NCBI GenBank assembly: GCA_020345785.1
Contig: CP070771.1
Location: 4,863,339-4,872,535, forward strand
Reading direction: 5' to 3'
Source: Desulfobacterales bacterium
GTDB taxonomy: Bacteria; Desulfobacterota; Desulfobacteria; Desulfobacterales; JAFDCJ01
DNA length: 9,197 nucleotides
The translations under genes and the position numbers were made by a program. Every line of letters begins with the position of its first letter. Positions within the stretch are counted from its first letter, which is position 1. The notes beneath the pieces were generated by a model that searched no databases, was not told the origin of the DNA, and saw only the letters and a list, made by a program, of their open reading frames with translations. Positions 1 through 5,878 of this stretch are shown here, piece by piece.

Positions 1-147
1 TCCGACTTCGCTCTTCGAGCTTCGACGGGACAAGTCCGACTTCGCTCTTCGAGCTTCGACGGGACAAGTCCGACTTCGCTCTTTGGGCTTCGCTTTCGGC
101 TACGACCCAACAGGTCTGGCTTGAGGCTTCGCCCTTCCGGCTACGAT
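1..147. repeat. Degenerate tandem repeat array, 34-bp unit built of CTTCGNN heptamers
   Basis: A 34-bp unit occurs twice without any mismatch (1-34 and 35-68), and a third copy beginning at 69 diverges after about 15 bases. Each unit contains three consecutive heptamers, CTTCGCT, CTTCGAG and CTTCGAC (6-26 and 40-60), followed by a GGGACAAG-type tail. In the third copy the heptamers are CTTCGCT, CTTTGGG and CTTCGCT (74-94). A further block at 127-147 reads CTTCGCC, CTTCCGG and CTACGAT in the same 7-bp rhythm, and the GGGACAAG tail recurs at 161-168. No spacers of constant length separate the units, so this is not a CRISPR array. The array touches the left edge and may extend beyond it. No coding potential is apparent. 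Function is unknown. Confidence 0.85.
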
Positions 148-245
148 CCCACAAGACCACGGGACAAGTCGACCCCACACGCAGGATTCTGGGTTCCGGG
201 TTTTTCGCTGTCGTCCGATAGCGTGGTATTGGAGCGGACAGGAGG
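148..245. other. Non-coding spacer upstream of tilS
   Basis: No gene with recognisable protein similarity lies here; a short open frame on the plus strand (121-318) has repeat-derived, low-complexity composition and is rejected. The stretch around 195-207 shares the 10-mer TTTTTCGCTG with the tilS-ftsH spacer (about 1830-1839), which hints that the two spacers carry related degenerate sequence. No terminator or RNA gene was recognised. Confidence 0.5.
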
Positions 246-280
246 GGTTCGCCATTCGTCATTCGTCCTTCGACATTCCA
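246..280. repeat. Heptamer repeat upstream of tilS
   Basis: Five consecutive 7-bp units with a TT(C) core can be read: GGTTCGC, CATTCGT, CATTCGT, CCTTCGA and CATTCCA. Two are identical and the core stays in register throughout. The array ends 41 bp before the tilS start codon. It resembles, in period and TTCG core, the units of the array at the left edge of the window, but is a separate block out of register with it. Confidence 0.7.
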
Positions 281-286
281 TGGCGG

Positions 287-316
287 TTGACTTGGGCATG
301 CTCATTCAGGTATTGT
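287..316 (+). promoter_or_regulatory. Candidate sigma70-type promoter for tilS
   Basis: TTGACT (287-292, five of six matches to the -35 consensus) is followed after 18 bp by TATTGT (311-316, four of six matches to the -10 consensus). If used, transcription would start close to the ATG at 322, giving a leaderless or almost leaderless mRNA. That fits the absence of a good Shine-Dalgarno before tilS. This is inference from hexamer matches alone. Confidence 0.3.
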
Positions 317-321
317 AGATT

Positions 322-1767
322 ATGCAAAACATCGAAAGAAAGATCTTGAGCACCGTTAGAGAAACCGTCGCTGCTTACCGGATGTTGAACGCGGGAGACT
401 CTGTGCTTGTGGCTGTGTCCGGAGGGCCGGATTCGGTTGTCCTCGCACATGTGATGATCATTCTGGCGAAGGAATATTCACTCCGACTGGGGATCGCCCA
501 CCTGAATCATTGCCTCCGGAAGGAGGCCGCCGACAGTGATGCAGATTTTGTCGCTGATTTTGCTCGTCGACTGAATTTGGCCTGCTTTATAGAAAAAAAA
601 GATGTACGCGCGCTCCAGCGAATCAGCCATCTGTCTTTGGAAGAAGCAGCGCGCAAGGTTCGCTATGATTTTTATGACCAGATTGCCGCCAAATACGGCT
701 TTAACAAAATTGCCTTGGGTCACCACAGCAATGACAATGCCGAGCTGTTGCTGATGAACCTGCTGCGCGGAAGCGGTCCGCTGGGATTGTCGGGTATCTC
801 ACCGGTGCGGACTGGTAGAATCGTACGTCCGCTGATTCGTGTTAAACGCTCGGAGATAATCGCTTATATTTCCGAGAAAAACCTGCCGCATGTGACCGAT
901 GCTTCCAATTCAGATCTGACCTTTCGGCGCAACCGGATTCGCCATCAATTAATTCCCGAGCTGGAAAACAACTACAACCCTCGAATTATTGAAACGCTTA
1001 ACCGGCTGTCCGTCATCCTACGAGATGAAGAGCAATGGATTGAAGATCTACTCAGGCCGACATTTAACCAATGTGTTTCAGTCAAAGCCCCCGAAACGAT
1101 CATTCTCGATCTGAACAGGTTCGATAAACTGGCCAGTGCGGCCAAAAGAAGGATTCTCAGAAAAGCGATTTTTGAGGTCAAAAAGGATCTGCGGCGCATC
1201 ACCCTCCCGCATGTTGACGCAGTTCTGACCCTGATTGGAAAAGGCCCGGTGAACGGATGTTTGAATCTGCCGGAAAGAATTCGCGTCCATAGAGACGCCG
1301 CAACACTGACAATTACCAGAATCAAGAGAGACCAATTCACAAGGGGTGACAACTCGAAAGAAACGCTTGCCCTTGCATATCGTTATACCATTGACAGTCC
1401 GGGATTGGTTTTCATTAAGGAAGCCAATGCATCCATTATGCTTACCGAAATAGGTATGGACGATTTGCCCGACTTTAAAAATACCGGAAAGCACCTGGCA
1501 TTTTTTGATAGGGATGGTTTGCAATTTCCGTTGGTTGTTCGCAACGTACGACCGGGAGACCGGTTTTCTCCCCTCGGGGTAAACGGCACCCAAACAGTAA
1601 AAAAATATTTCAGCAACCATAAAATTTCCGGTGATCAGCGTACAACATGCCCTTTGCTGCTGTGCGGCGATACAATAATCTGGCTCGTCGGTCACCGGGT
1701 GGACAATTGCGTAAAAGTAGGTCCCCGAACCCGGCGGATCCTAAAGGCCGAACTTTTGCTTGCTTAA
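322..1767 (+). CDS. tilS: tRNA(Ile)-lysidine synthetase TilS
   Basis: TilS uses ATP and lysine to convert C34 of the CAU-anticodon tRNA-Ile to lysidine, so that the tRNA reads AUA and is charged with isoleucine; it acts in the cytoplasm. The 481-aa product shows the N-type ATP-pyrophosphatase P-loop SGGPDS (residues 33-38), HLNHCLR (60-66), SLEEAARKVRY (105-115), GHHSNDNAE (133-141), LRGSGPLGLSGI (148-159) and RNRIRH (203-208), then the linker domain, and a TilS C-terminal domain from about residue 406 containing PGDRF (411-415). In the third motif, family members commonly have HHADDQAE; here Asn replaces the first Asp and Asn the Gln, a mild variation. Length is normal for the full three-domain form. 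The ATG is the first start after an in-frame TAG at 316-318. No good Shine-Dalgarno precedes it (only CAGG, 11 bp away). A 274-bp repeat-rich gap separates it from ftsH, so cotranscription is uncertain. Confidence 0.96.
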   Translation: MQNIERKILSTVRETVAAYRMLNAGDSVLVAVSGGPDSVVLAHVMIILAKEYSLRLGIAHLNHCLRKEAADSDADFVADFARRLNLACFIEKKDVRALQRISHLSLEEAARKVRYDFYDQIAAKYGFNKIALGHHSNDNAELLLMNLLRGSGPLGLSGISPVRTGRIVRPLIRVKRSEIIAYISEKNLPHVTDASNSDLTFRRNRIRHQLIPELENNYNPRIIETLNRLSVILRDEEQWIEDLLRPTFNQCVSVKAPETIILDLNRFDKLASAAKRRILRKAIFEVKKDLRRITLPHVDAVLTLIGKGPVNGCLNLPERIRVHRDAATLTITRIKRDQFTRGDNSKETLALAYRYTIDSPGLVFIKEANASIMLTEIGMDDLPDFKNTGKHLAFFDRDGLQFPLVVRNVRPGDRFSPLGVNGTQTVKKYFSNHKISGDQRTTCPLLLCGDTIIWLVGHRVDNCVKVGPRTRRILKAELLLA

Positions 1768-1854
1768 TGCGCTATAATGATTAAATTTGCTTAGTATCAT
1801 CTGGACCTCGCGCAAGGCTGAATTTCGGATTTTTCGCTGATGCGGGTACCCATA
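1768..1854. other. tilS-ftsH spacer, first part
   Basis: No convincing rho-independent terminator follows tilS: there is no GC-rich hairpin with a T-tract. A TATAAT hexamer sits at 1773-1778 but lacks a reasonable -35 element at 17 bp (GAACTT). GGGTACCC (1844-1851) is an 8-bp palindrome. No coding signal was recognised in either strand. Confidence 0.5.
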
Positions 1855-1933
1855 ACTTGAGACTTGATATTTCACTAAAGATACAGGATACTGTTTTTAA
1901 GATTGAATATTGTCGATTGACGAATGAATATTC
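1855..1933. repeat. Long 7-bp-period degenerate repeat array upstream of ftsH
   Basis: From 1855 the sequence can be cut into eleven consecutive heptamers with drifting but related content: ACTTGAG, ACTTGAT and ATTTCAC, then units frequently ending GAT or ATAT, such as TAAAGAT, ACAGGAT, TTAAGAT, TGAATAT, TGTCGAT and a second TGAATAT (1925-1931). The register is kept for about 77 bp. TGAATATTCA at 1925-1934 is also a 10-bp palindrome. The non-triplet period and stop-rich frames argue against coding. Function is unknown. Confidence 0.65.
1864..1892 (+). promoter_or_regulatory. Candidate promoter for ftsH-folP
   Basis: TTGATA (1864-1869, five of six matches to the -35 consensus) and GATACT (1887-1892, four of six to the -10 consensus) are separated by 17 bp. 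It lies inside the heptamer array, so the match may be a by-product of repeat sequence. It would leave a 5' leader of roughly 140 nt before ftsH. Confidence 0.3.
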
Positions 1934-2011
1934 AGGGGATGCTGCAACTTTATAAATCAAAAAAAAATAATGGAGCCTGGCCACTTTCGTAAATATTCAA
2001 TATTCAATCTT
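1899..2011. repeat. 14-bp perfect inverted repeat around the ftsH leader
   Basis: The left arm AAGATTGAATATTG (1899-1912) is exactly complementary in reverse to the right arm CAATATTCAATCTT (1998-2011), with 85 bp between the arms. Each arm is made of two heptamer units, so the two heptamer arrays of this spacer are the same repeat family in opposite orientation. In RNA, the arms could form a 14-bp AU-rich stem closing just upstream of the ftsH ribosome binding site. It is not a terminator shape. Confidence 0.7.
1934..1991. other. AT-rich loop between inverted heptamer arrays
   Basis: This stretch contains an A9 tract followed by TAATGG (about 1960-1974). No gene or clear site was recognised. 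Confidence 0.4.
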
Positions 2012-2019
2012 CAATCATC
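1992..2019. repeat. Heptamer repeat AATATTC immediately upstream of ftsH
   Basis: Four perfect-register 7-bp units are present: AATATTC, AATATTC, AATCTTC and AATCATC. The array ends 7 bp before the AGGAGGA ribosome binding site and 22 bp before the TTG start codon of ftsH. Confidence 0.85.
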
Positions 2020-2026
2020 TTAACCC

Positions 2027-2033
2027 AGGAGGA
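2027..2033 (+). promoter_or_regulatory. Strong Shine-Dalgarno of ftsH (decides TTG start)
   Basis: AGGAGGA lies 8 bp before the TTG at 2042-2044. Because spacing and sequence are close to ideal and the encoded N-terminus (MNPFYKN, then a membrane helix) is typical for FtsH, the rare TTG is taken as the real start. Confidence 0.85.
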
Positions 2034-2041
2034 AAGTTCAT

Positions 2042-3904
2042 TTGAATCCGTTTTACAAAAATCTTGCGTTGTGGTTGGTCATCACCCTCATGATGGTCAT
2101 GCTTTACAACCTCTTCAGTCAGCAGCATATGACAGAGACCAATATCAGCTATTCCGAGTTTTTAAACATGGTCGAAAACGAGCGAATTTCGGAGGTGGTG
2201 ATTCAGGGCCAGGAATTGCTCGTCACGGATACCAATCGTAACCGTTTCAAGATCTATGCCCCTCAGGACAGCGATCTTATCAACACGCTTCGAAAAAAGA
2301 GAGTTGTCATCAGCGCCAAGCCCCCGGCAGAGAATCCCTGGTACATGTCTGTCCTGGTTTCATGGTTTCCAATGCTGGTGTTGATCGGCGTCTGGATTTT
2401 TTTCATGCGCCAGATGCAGGCCGGCGGCGGTAAAGCACTGTCTTTCGGTAAAAGCAGGGCCCGTCTGATGTCCGACCAATCGGAAAAAGTCACATTTGAA
2501 GATGTGGCCGGCATCGACGAAGCAAAAGAGGAATTGGGCGAGATCGTCGAATTTCTCAGAGACCCTAAAAAGTTTACCCGGCTTGGCGGTCGAATCCCCA
2601 AAGGCGTTCTCCTGATGGGTCCTCCCGGCACCGGTAAAACGCTTCTGGGACGTGCAATTGCCGGAGAAGCCGGCGTACCCTTTTTCAGCATCAGCGGTTC
2701 CGATTTTGTTGAGATGTTTGTGGGAGTGGGTGCATCGCGTGTTCGGGATCTATTCGTCCAGGGCAAAAAAAATGCCCCCTGCATCATCTTTATAGACGAG
2801 ATCGATGCCGTCGGCAGACATCGCGGTGCCGGACTCGGTGGCGGGCACGACGAAAGAGAACAAACCTTGAACCAGCTCCTGGTTGAAATGGACGGATTTG
2901 AATCCAATGAGGGCGTTATCCTGATATCGGCCACCAACCGGCCTGATGTATTGGATCCGGCCTTGCTGCGGCCCGGACGTTTTGATCGGCAAGTGGTCGT
3001 CTCCATGCCGGATATTAAAGGGCGTGAGAAAATCCTTAAGGTCCACATGAAAAAGACCCCCACCGCTCCTGATGTGAATTCTCATATTCTTGCCAAAGGC
3101 ACGCCCGGTTTTTCCGGTGCCGACCTTGAGAACCTGGTCAATGAGGCGGCTTTACTGGCTGCCAAACGGGACAAAGAAAAAATAGAGATGATTGACTTTG
3201 AAGAGTCAAAAGATAAAGTCTATATGGGTCTGGAGCGCAAATCCAAGGTGATTAAAGAAGAGGATCGCAAAGTGACGGCCTACCATGAAGGCGGTCACGC
3301 ACTGGTCGCCCGCTTCTTGCCCGGAACCGATACCGTCAATAAGATAACCATCGTTCCCAGGGGGCGCGCTGCCGGCGTCACCTGGTTTCTGCCTGAGGAA
3401 CGTGATTTCAGGTTCAAGGACCAGCTGGAAAGCGAACTTGCGGTGGCATTCGGCGGACGGGTCGCCGAGGAGATTGTGTTTAATCGCATAAGTACCGGGG
3501 CTGCCAATGACATCAAGCAGGCCACCGATCTGGCCCAGACAATGATCAGAACATGGGGCATGAGTGAAAAACTGGGCCCCCTGTCCTATGCCAAAAACGA
3601 GGAGCATGTTTTTCTGGGAAGGGAAATCGCACAACACAGGGATTATTCGGAATCCACCGCCCAAAAAATTGACGACGAGATAAATAAGCTGATTAATGAT
3701 GCTTATCAGCGTGCCAAAGATGTCTTAAAGGAAAATATGGACATTCTTCACAAATTGGCGGAAGAATTGCTGGAAAAAGAAACCGTCATGGGCAAAGAAC
3801 TGGATGAATTGATTGTGGCGCTGCGACCCGGCATTGAGCTTCCTTCAAAACAAGATGAAGATCATGATCAGGAGAGAGCCCAGAGCGCTTCAGAATCAGC
3901 CTGA
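2042..3904 (+). CDS. ftsH: ATP-dependent zinc metalloprotease FtsH
   Basis: FtsH is a hexameric inner-membrane AAA+ protease that extracts and degrades damaged membrane proteins and short-lived regulators. The 620-aa product has a first membrane helix at about residues 8-25, a small periplasmic domain, a second helix at about 101-125, then the AAA+ module: Walker A GPPGTGKT (193-200), Walker B IIFIDEID (248-255) and the second region of homology [21 protein letters not shown] (296-316, given here as its two ends SATNRP and RPGRFDR). The protease domain carries HEGGH (415-419) with the two zinc-binding His and catalytic Glu416; an Asp in GAANDIK (about 490) is the likely third ligand. Most family members have HEAGH, so Ala is replaced by Gly without loss of ligands. 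The C-terminal tail is acidic and polar (from about 600). Start is TTG after AGGAGGA. folP follows after 4 bp, suggesting an ftsH-folP operon, an arrangement also known from E. coli. Confidence 0.98.
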   Translation: MNPFYKNLALWLVITLMMVMLYNLFSQQHMTETNISYSEFLNMVENERISEVVIQGQELLVTDTNRNRFKIYAPQDSDLINTLRKKRVVISAKPPAENPWYMSVLVSWFPMLVLIGVWIFFMRQMQAGGGKALSFGKSRARLMSDQSEKVTFEDVAGIDEAKEELGEIVEFLRDPKKFTRLGGRIPKGVLLMGPPGTGKTLLGRAIAGEAGVPFFSISGSDFVEMFVGVGASRVRDLFVQGKKNAPCIIFIDEIDAVGRHRGAGLGGGHDEREQTLNQLLVEMDGFESNEGVILISATNRPDVLDPALLRPGRFDRQVVVSMPDIKGREKILKVHMKKTPTAPDVNSHILAKGTPGFSGADLENLVNEAALLAAKRDKEKIEMIDFEESKDKVYMGLERKSKVIKEEDRKVTAYHEGGHALVARFLPGTDTVNKITIVPRGRAAGVTWFLPEERDFRFKDQLESELAVAFGGRVAEEIVFNRISTGAANDIKQATDLAQTMIRTWGMSEKLGPLSYAKNEEHVFLGREIAQHRDYSESTAQKIDDEINKLINDAYQRAKDVLKENMDILHKLAEELLEKETVMGKELDELIVALRPGIELPSKQDEDHDQERAQSASESA

Positions 3905-3908
3905 TCCA

Positions 3909-4793
3909 ATGAACACCCGCAAAACATACGATCTCTCGTGGTCGAAATACTCCCTGGAGCTTGGGCGGCAAACCTGCATCATGGGGGTCGTCAATGTGAC
4001 GCCGGATTCTTTTTCAGACGGCGGGAGATTTTTCGACAGCACTGCTGCCGTGGCTCAAGGTGAAAAACTGGCGGCGCAAGGGGCTGCCATTATCGACATC
4101 GGCGGCGAGTCAACGCGACCCTTTTCAGACCCGGTGCCCGCCGAAGAAGAAATCCGGCGGGTTGTGCCGGTGATCGAGAAGCTTTCAGCGCGCATATCCA
4201 TTCCGGTTTCAATTGACACCACCAAGGCCGCAGTCGCCCGGCGGGCGCTCCAAGCCGGAGCCTCGATGATTAATGATGTGTCTGCCTTGCGCTTTGATCC
4301 CGAACTTGCAGCCGTTGCCGCCGAATTTGACGCACCGGTCATACTGATGCACATGCTGGGCGACCCCAAATCCATGCAGGTTGAGCCGCGCTATGTCAAC
4401 CTTGTCGGGGAAATTCGAGAATTTTTGGCCGACGCCGTTCAAAGGGCCCAGGATCTGGGTATTTCTCCTGCGAAAATAATCATTGATCCCGGAATCGGTT
4501 TCGGTAAAACGGTTGCGCACAATCTGTTGTTGATCAAGCATCTGCAGGCCTTCACCACCTTAGACGCGCCGATTCTCATCGGCGCTTCCCGTAAATCCTT
4601 CATCCGAAAAATCCTCAAAGGCGAGCATGCAAAAGACCTCCCACCGGATTTGCCGCTCGTTGAAGCCGGATCCCAGGCGGCCGTGGCGGCCGCGGTACTC
4701 AACGGGGCTCACATCGTACGGGTTCATGATGTGGCCGGGACGCTGGCCACGGTCAAAATTATTGATGCGATGCTGAACGCGAGTGAAAACTGA
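3909..4793 (+). CDS. folP: Dihydropteroate synthase FolP
   Basis: DHPS condenses 6-hydroxymethyl-dihydropterin diphosphate with p-aminobenzoate to 7,8-dihydropteroate in folate biosynthesis and is the sulfonamide target. From the ATG at 3909 the product is 294 aa, normal for the family. It carries MGVVNVTPDSFSDGG (25-39), GGESTRP (65-71), SIDTTK (101-106), INDVSALRFD (121-130), HMLGDPKSMQ (148-157), DPGIGFGK (193-200), GASRKSF (225-231) and RVHDV (271-275), so all pterin- and phosphate-binding segments of the TIM barrel are present. The reading frame is open back to an ATG at 3813, but those 32 codons overlap the end of ftsH and look unlike DHPS; the ATG at 3909, 4 bp after the ftsH stop, fits translational coupling, although no clear Shine-Dalgarno is seen before it. 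In many Desulfobacterota folP is followed by a diadenylate cyclase gene; here it is followed by gene fragments. Confidence 0.96.
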   Translation: MNTRKTYDLSWSKYSLELGRQTCIMGVVNVTPDSFSDGGRFFDSTAAVAQGEKLAAQGAAIIDIGGESTRPFSDPVPAEEEIRRVVPVIEKLSARISIPVSIDTTKAAVARRALQAGASMINDVSALRFDPELAAVAAEFDAPVILMHMLGDPKSMQVEPRYVNLVGEIREFLADAVQRAQDLGISPAKIIIDPGIGFGKTVAHNLLLIKHLQAFTTLDAPILIGASRKSFIRKILKGEHAKDLPPDLPLVEAGSQAAVAAAVLNGAHIVRVHDVAGTLATVKIIDAMLNASEN

Positions 4794-4860
4794 TGCCTAT
4801 CGATTTATGGTCGGCATAGTAGAAGATATCGATCCATGACATGGCGTCGAGTTGAACGTA
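4794..4860. other. Spacer after folP
   Basis: No terminator with a T-tract is visible. CCATGACATGG (4842-4852) is a short interrupted palindrome. No coding signal was found. Confidence 0.4.
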
Positions 4861-4962
4861 TCATCCAATCGCTGTAGATAACATTCCAAGTTTTTTCATC
4901 CTATTATAAAATGTGGAGCGGTTCATCCCAAGAATTTCCGTGGCCCCCTTCTGCCCGCTTTG
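4861..4962 (-). pseudogene. C-terminal remnant of a sigma54-type activator (Fis-like helix-turn-helix)
   Basis: Read on the minus strand, the codons ending at the TGA of 4861-4863 give GQKGATEILGMNRSTFYN followed by RMKKLGMLSTAIG. This is the pattern of the C-terminal Fis-type DNA-binding domain of NtrC/FhlA-like bacterial enhancer-binding proteins (typical: G-x-KGAAxxLGxxxxTLxxRMKKLGI). Only about 32 residues are recognisable; there is no AAA+ (GAFTGA) domain and no start codon context upstream. Similarity stops around 4956-4962, where the sequence runs into the phosphoesterase remnant on the other strand. I read it as a truncated relic. The family call rests on motif resemblance by eye. Confidence 0.65.
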
Positions 4963-5187
4963 GCTTTCCTTTGGTATGTCAGAGAGATTGAAAAGATGTT
5001 GGAAGGGCGGCCGCATAAGCTATTGACCGGACACAACCACGTTTATGCGCGAATGGTGCGAAACGGCCGCGATCATAATACCATGGGCGCTGCAGGCGGG
5101 AATCTTCACGGAGTCGGAATAGTTAATACCGGCAATTATGATCATGTGATGATGATCAGAATGGCGGAATCGCCCGATAGATTCTGA
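4963..5187 (+). pseudogene. C-terminal remnant of a calcineurin-like metallophosphoesterase
   Basis: In the frame ending at the TGA of 5185-5187 the residues after about 4972 read WYVREIEKMLEGRPHKLLTG, then HNHVYARMVRNG, a TMGAAGGNLHG segment and GNYDHVMMIRM. The GHNH matches the GHxH metal-binding motif near the end of calcineurin-like phosphoesterases, and the DHVxxIRM ending is typical of secreted or cytosolic members of unknown substrate. The N-terminal metal-binding motifs (DxH, GDxxD, GNHE) are all missing. The possible start at 4960 is a TTG without a Shine-Dalgarno. The last residues (AESPDRF) are probably read-through into the antisense regulator remnant; the original similarity ends near 5163. 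Interpreted as a non-functional 3' fragment. Confidence 0.65.
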
Positions 5188-5657
5188 AACGGCTTGACCA
5201 TAAGGGAAGGCCAGGAATGCTCAAAACTGACATCAGGAATTTTGCGGCTGAGTGCAGGTTCATCCGGCTCGATGCCTATGTGTTCATGGAATGTCGGCAC
5301 ATAAGTGCCTTTAGGGATGTCGATTCGCACCGGGTCGTTTTGACCTGTCACCAGATAATACCGCTCCAGGGCGCGGCGCAGCTTGTTGGCCTGAATGCTC
5401 ACGATCGGATCCAAATTCGGATCGAAGTCGGCTTTTCTGCCGAACACCCGGGTGGCGACCGTGTACCCTTTGATTTCATGAGATCTTCCGGCAAGTGCTT
5501 CCGAGACGACAAACTGGAAAAATTCGCGCTGGCTTTTGGTGGCCTTGAACTCGGGACTGTCCAGAATCCTTTGCAGCTGCCGTTGAATTTTTTTATTGTC
5601 CAGTGCTGATTCCGAATTGTTGCGAGGCGTTGGCTCTTTCTTTACCTTCGGTGGCAT
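5142..5657 (-). pseudogene. Truncated TolB-like regulator, N-terminal DNA-binding-type domain only
   Basis: The minus-strand frame starting with ATG at 5657 (GGAAGG lies 6 bp upstream; a TTG at 5687 is possible but has no comparable site) encodes 171 aa. After a polar, basic N-terminus, residues about 24-123 match a domain often found at the front of large TPR/TolB-like or adenylate-cyclase-annotated proteins: LQRILDSPEF (28-37), EALAGRSHEIKGY (53-65), VFGRKADFDPNLDPIV (71-86), ANKLRRALERYY (90-101) and RIDIPKGTYVP (111-121). Residues 154-164 (VKPFQNLSGDS) are the first strand of the TolB-like domain; in relatives this continues with an acidic YFADGLTEE-type segment. Here it switches to AILIIIT and stops. 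The tail after residue 164 is the antisense of the phosphoesterase remnant. So the gene is cut shortly after the start of its second domain. The surviving 160 residues could still be expressed as a short DNA-binding protein, but loss of function is more likely. Confidence 0.7.
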
Positions 5658-5751
5658 TCTGAACCTTCCCGTCTCTTTGCTATTCAAGCAGGATTTATCG
5701 TGATATCGGCAGGTTGAAGGCCGTTTGATAAACCTAAATTAACCTAAATTA

Positions 5752-5763
5752 GTTGCATGCAAC
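5752..5763. promoter_or_regulatory. 12-bp perfect palindrome GTTGCATGCAAC
   Basis: GTTGCATGCAAC is fully self-complementary and lies between the second and third CTAAATT repeats, overlapping a possible -35 region. The dyad is typical of a site for a dimeric helix-turn-helix regulator. It sits in the divergent spacer between the truncated regulator on the minus strand and the channel gene. Confidence 0.45.
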
Positions 5764-5783
5764 CAGCAAGCCTTACATATAAG
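5754..5783 (+). promoter_or_regulatory. Candidate promoter of the mechanosensitive channel gene
   Basis: TATAAG (5778-5783) is a five-of-six -10 match, with TTGCAT (5754-5759) as a weak -35 at 18 bp. The weak -35 overlaps the palindrome, which would fit a regulated promoter. It leaves a leader of about 90 nt before the ATG at 5879. Based on hexamers only. Confidence 0.3.
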
Positions 5784-5840
5784 CTAAATTATTTGATTAC
5801 AAGCACATTTTTCTAAGTTTGGTGTGGCGGCGGTGGAAAA

Positions 5841-5875
5841 ACGGAAGTCGGAAGCTGCCGGACGGAAGGCGGAAG
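5841..5875 (+). repeat. NCGGAAG heptamer repeat supplying the channel gene's ribosome binding site
   Basis: Five consecutive heptamers read ACGGAAG, TCGGAAG, CTGCCGG, ACGGAAG and GCGGAAG; four share CGGAAG. The array ends three bases before the ATG at 5879. GGAAGG (5864-5869), made by the join of the last two units, lies 9 bp before the ATG and is the best Shine-Dalgarno, so repeat and ribosome binding site coincide. Confidence 0.8.
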
Positions 5876-5878
5876 AAG

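Larger units (their letters stand above)
5731..5790. repeat. Three AA(C/G)CTAAATT direct repeats
   Basis: AACCTAAATT occurs at 5731-5740 and again directly adjacent at 5741-5750; a third, one-mismatch copy AAGCTAAATT lies at 5781-5790. Copy starts are 10 and 40 bp apart, so all three would fall near the same face of the helix. They flank the palindrome at 5752-5763 and overlap the candidate promoter of the channel gene. Such phasing is compatible with an operator, but no regulator is identified. Confidence 0.6.

Noticed and set aside
1..168. CRISPR array
   Set aside because: The 34-bp copies are directly adjacent without spacers of constant length, units decay quickly, and no cas gene is present.
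121..318. Small protein gene upstream of tilS
   Set aside because: The frame runs through tandem repeats, has no Shine-Dalgarno and no recognisable similarity.
1773..1778. TATAAT after the tilS stop as an ftsH promoter
   Set aside because: No acceptable -35 element at 16-18 bp.
1802..1851. Rho-independent terminator after tilS
   Set aside because: The T5 tract at about 1830 is not preceded by a stable GC-rich hairpin.
3813..3908. Upstream start for folP giving a 326-aa protein
   Set aside because: The 32 extra codons overlap the ftsH 3' end and do not resemble DHPS; the ATG at 3909 fits the usual family length and coupling to ftsH.
5139..5159. TGATCAT / ATGATCA inverted repeat as an operator
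   Set aside because: It lies inside the phosphoesterase remnant coding for DHVMMI and is explained by codon content.
5217..5609. Plus-strand 130-codon open frame
   Set aside because: It is antisense to the conserved domain of the TolB-like regulator remnant, which has clear family motifs on the minus strand.
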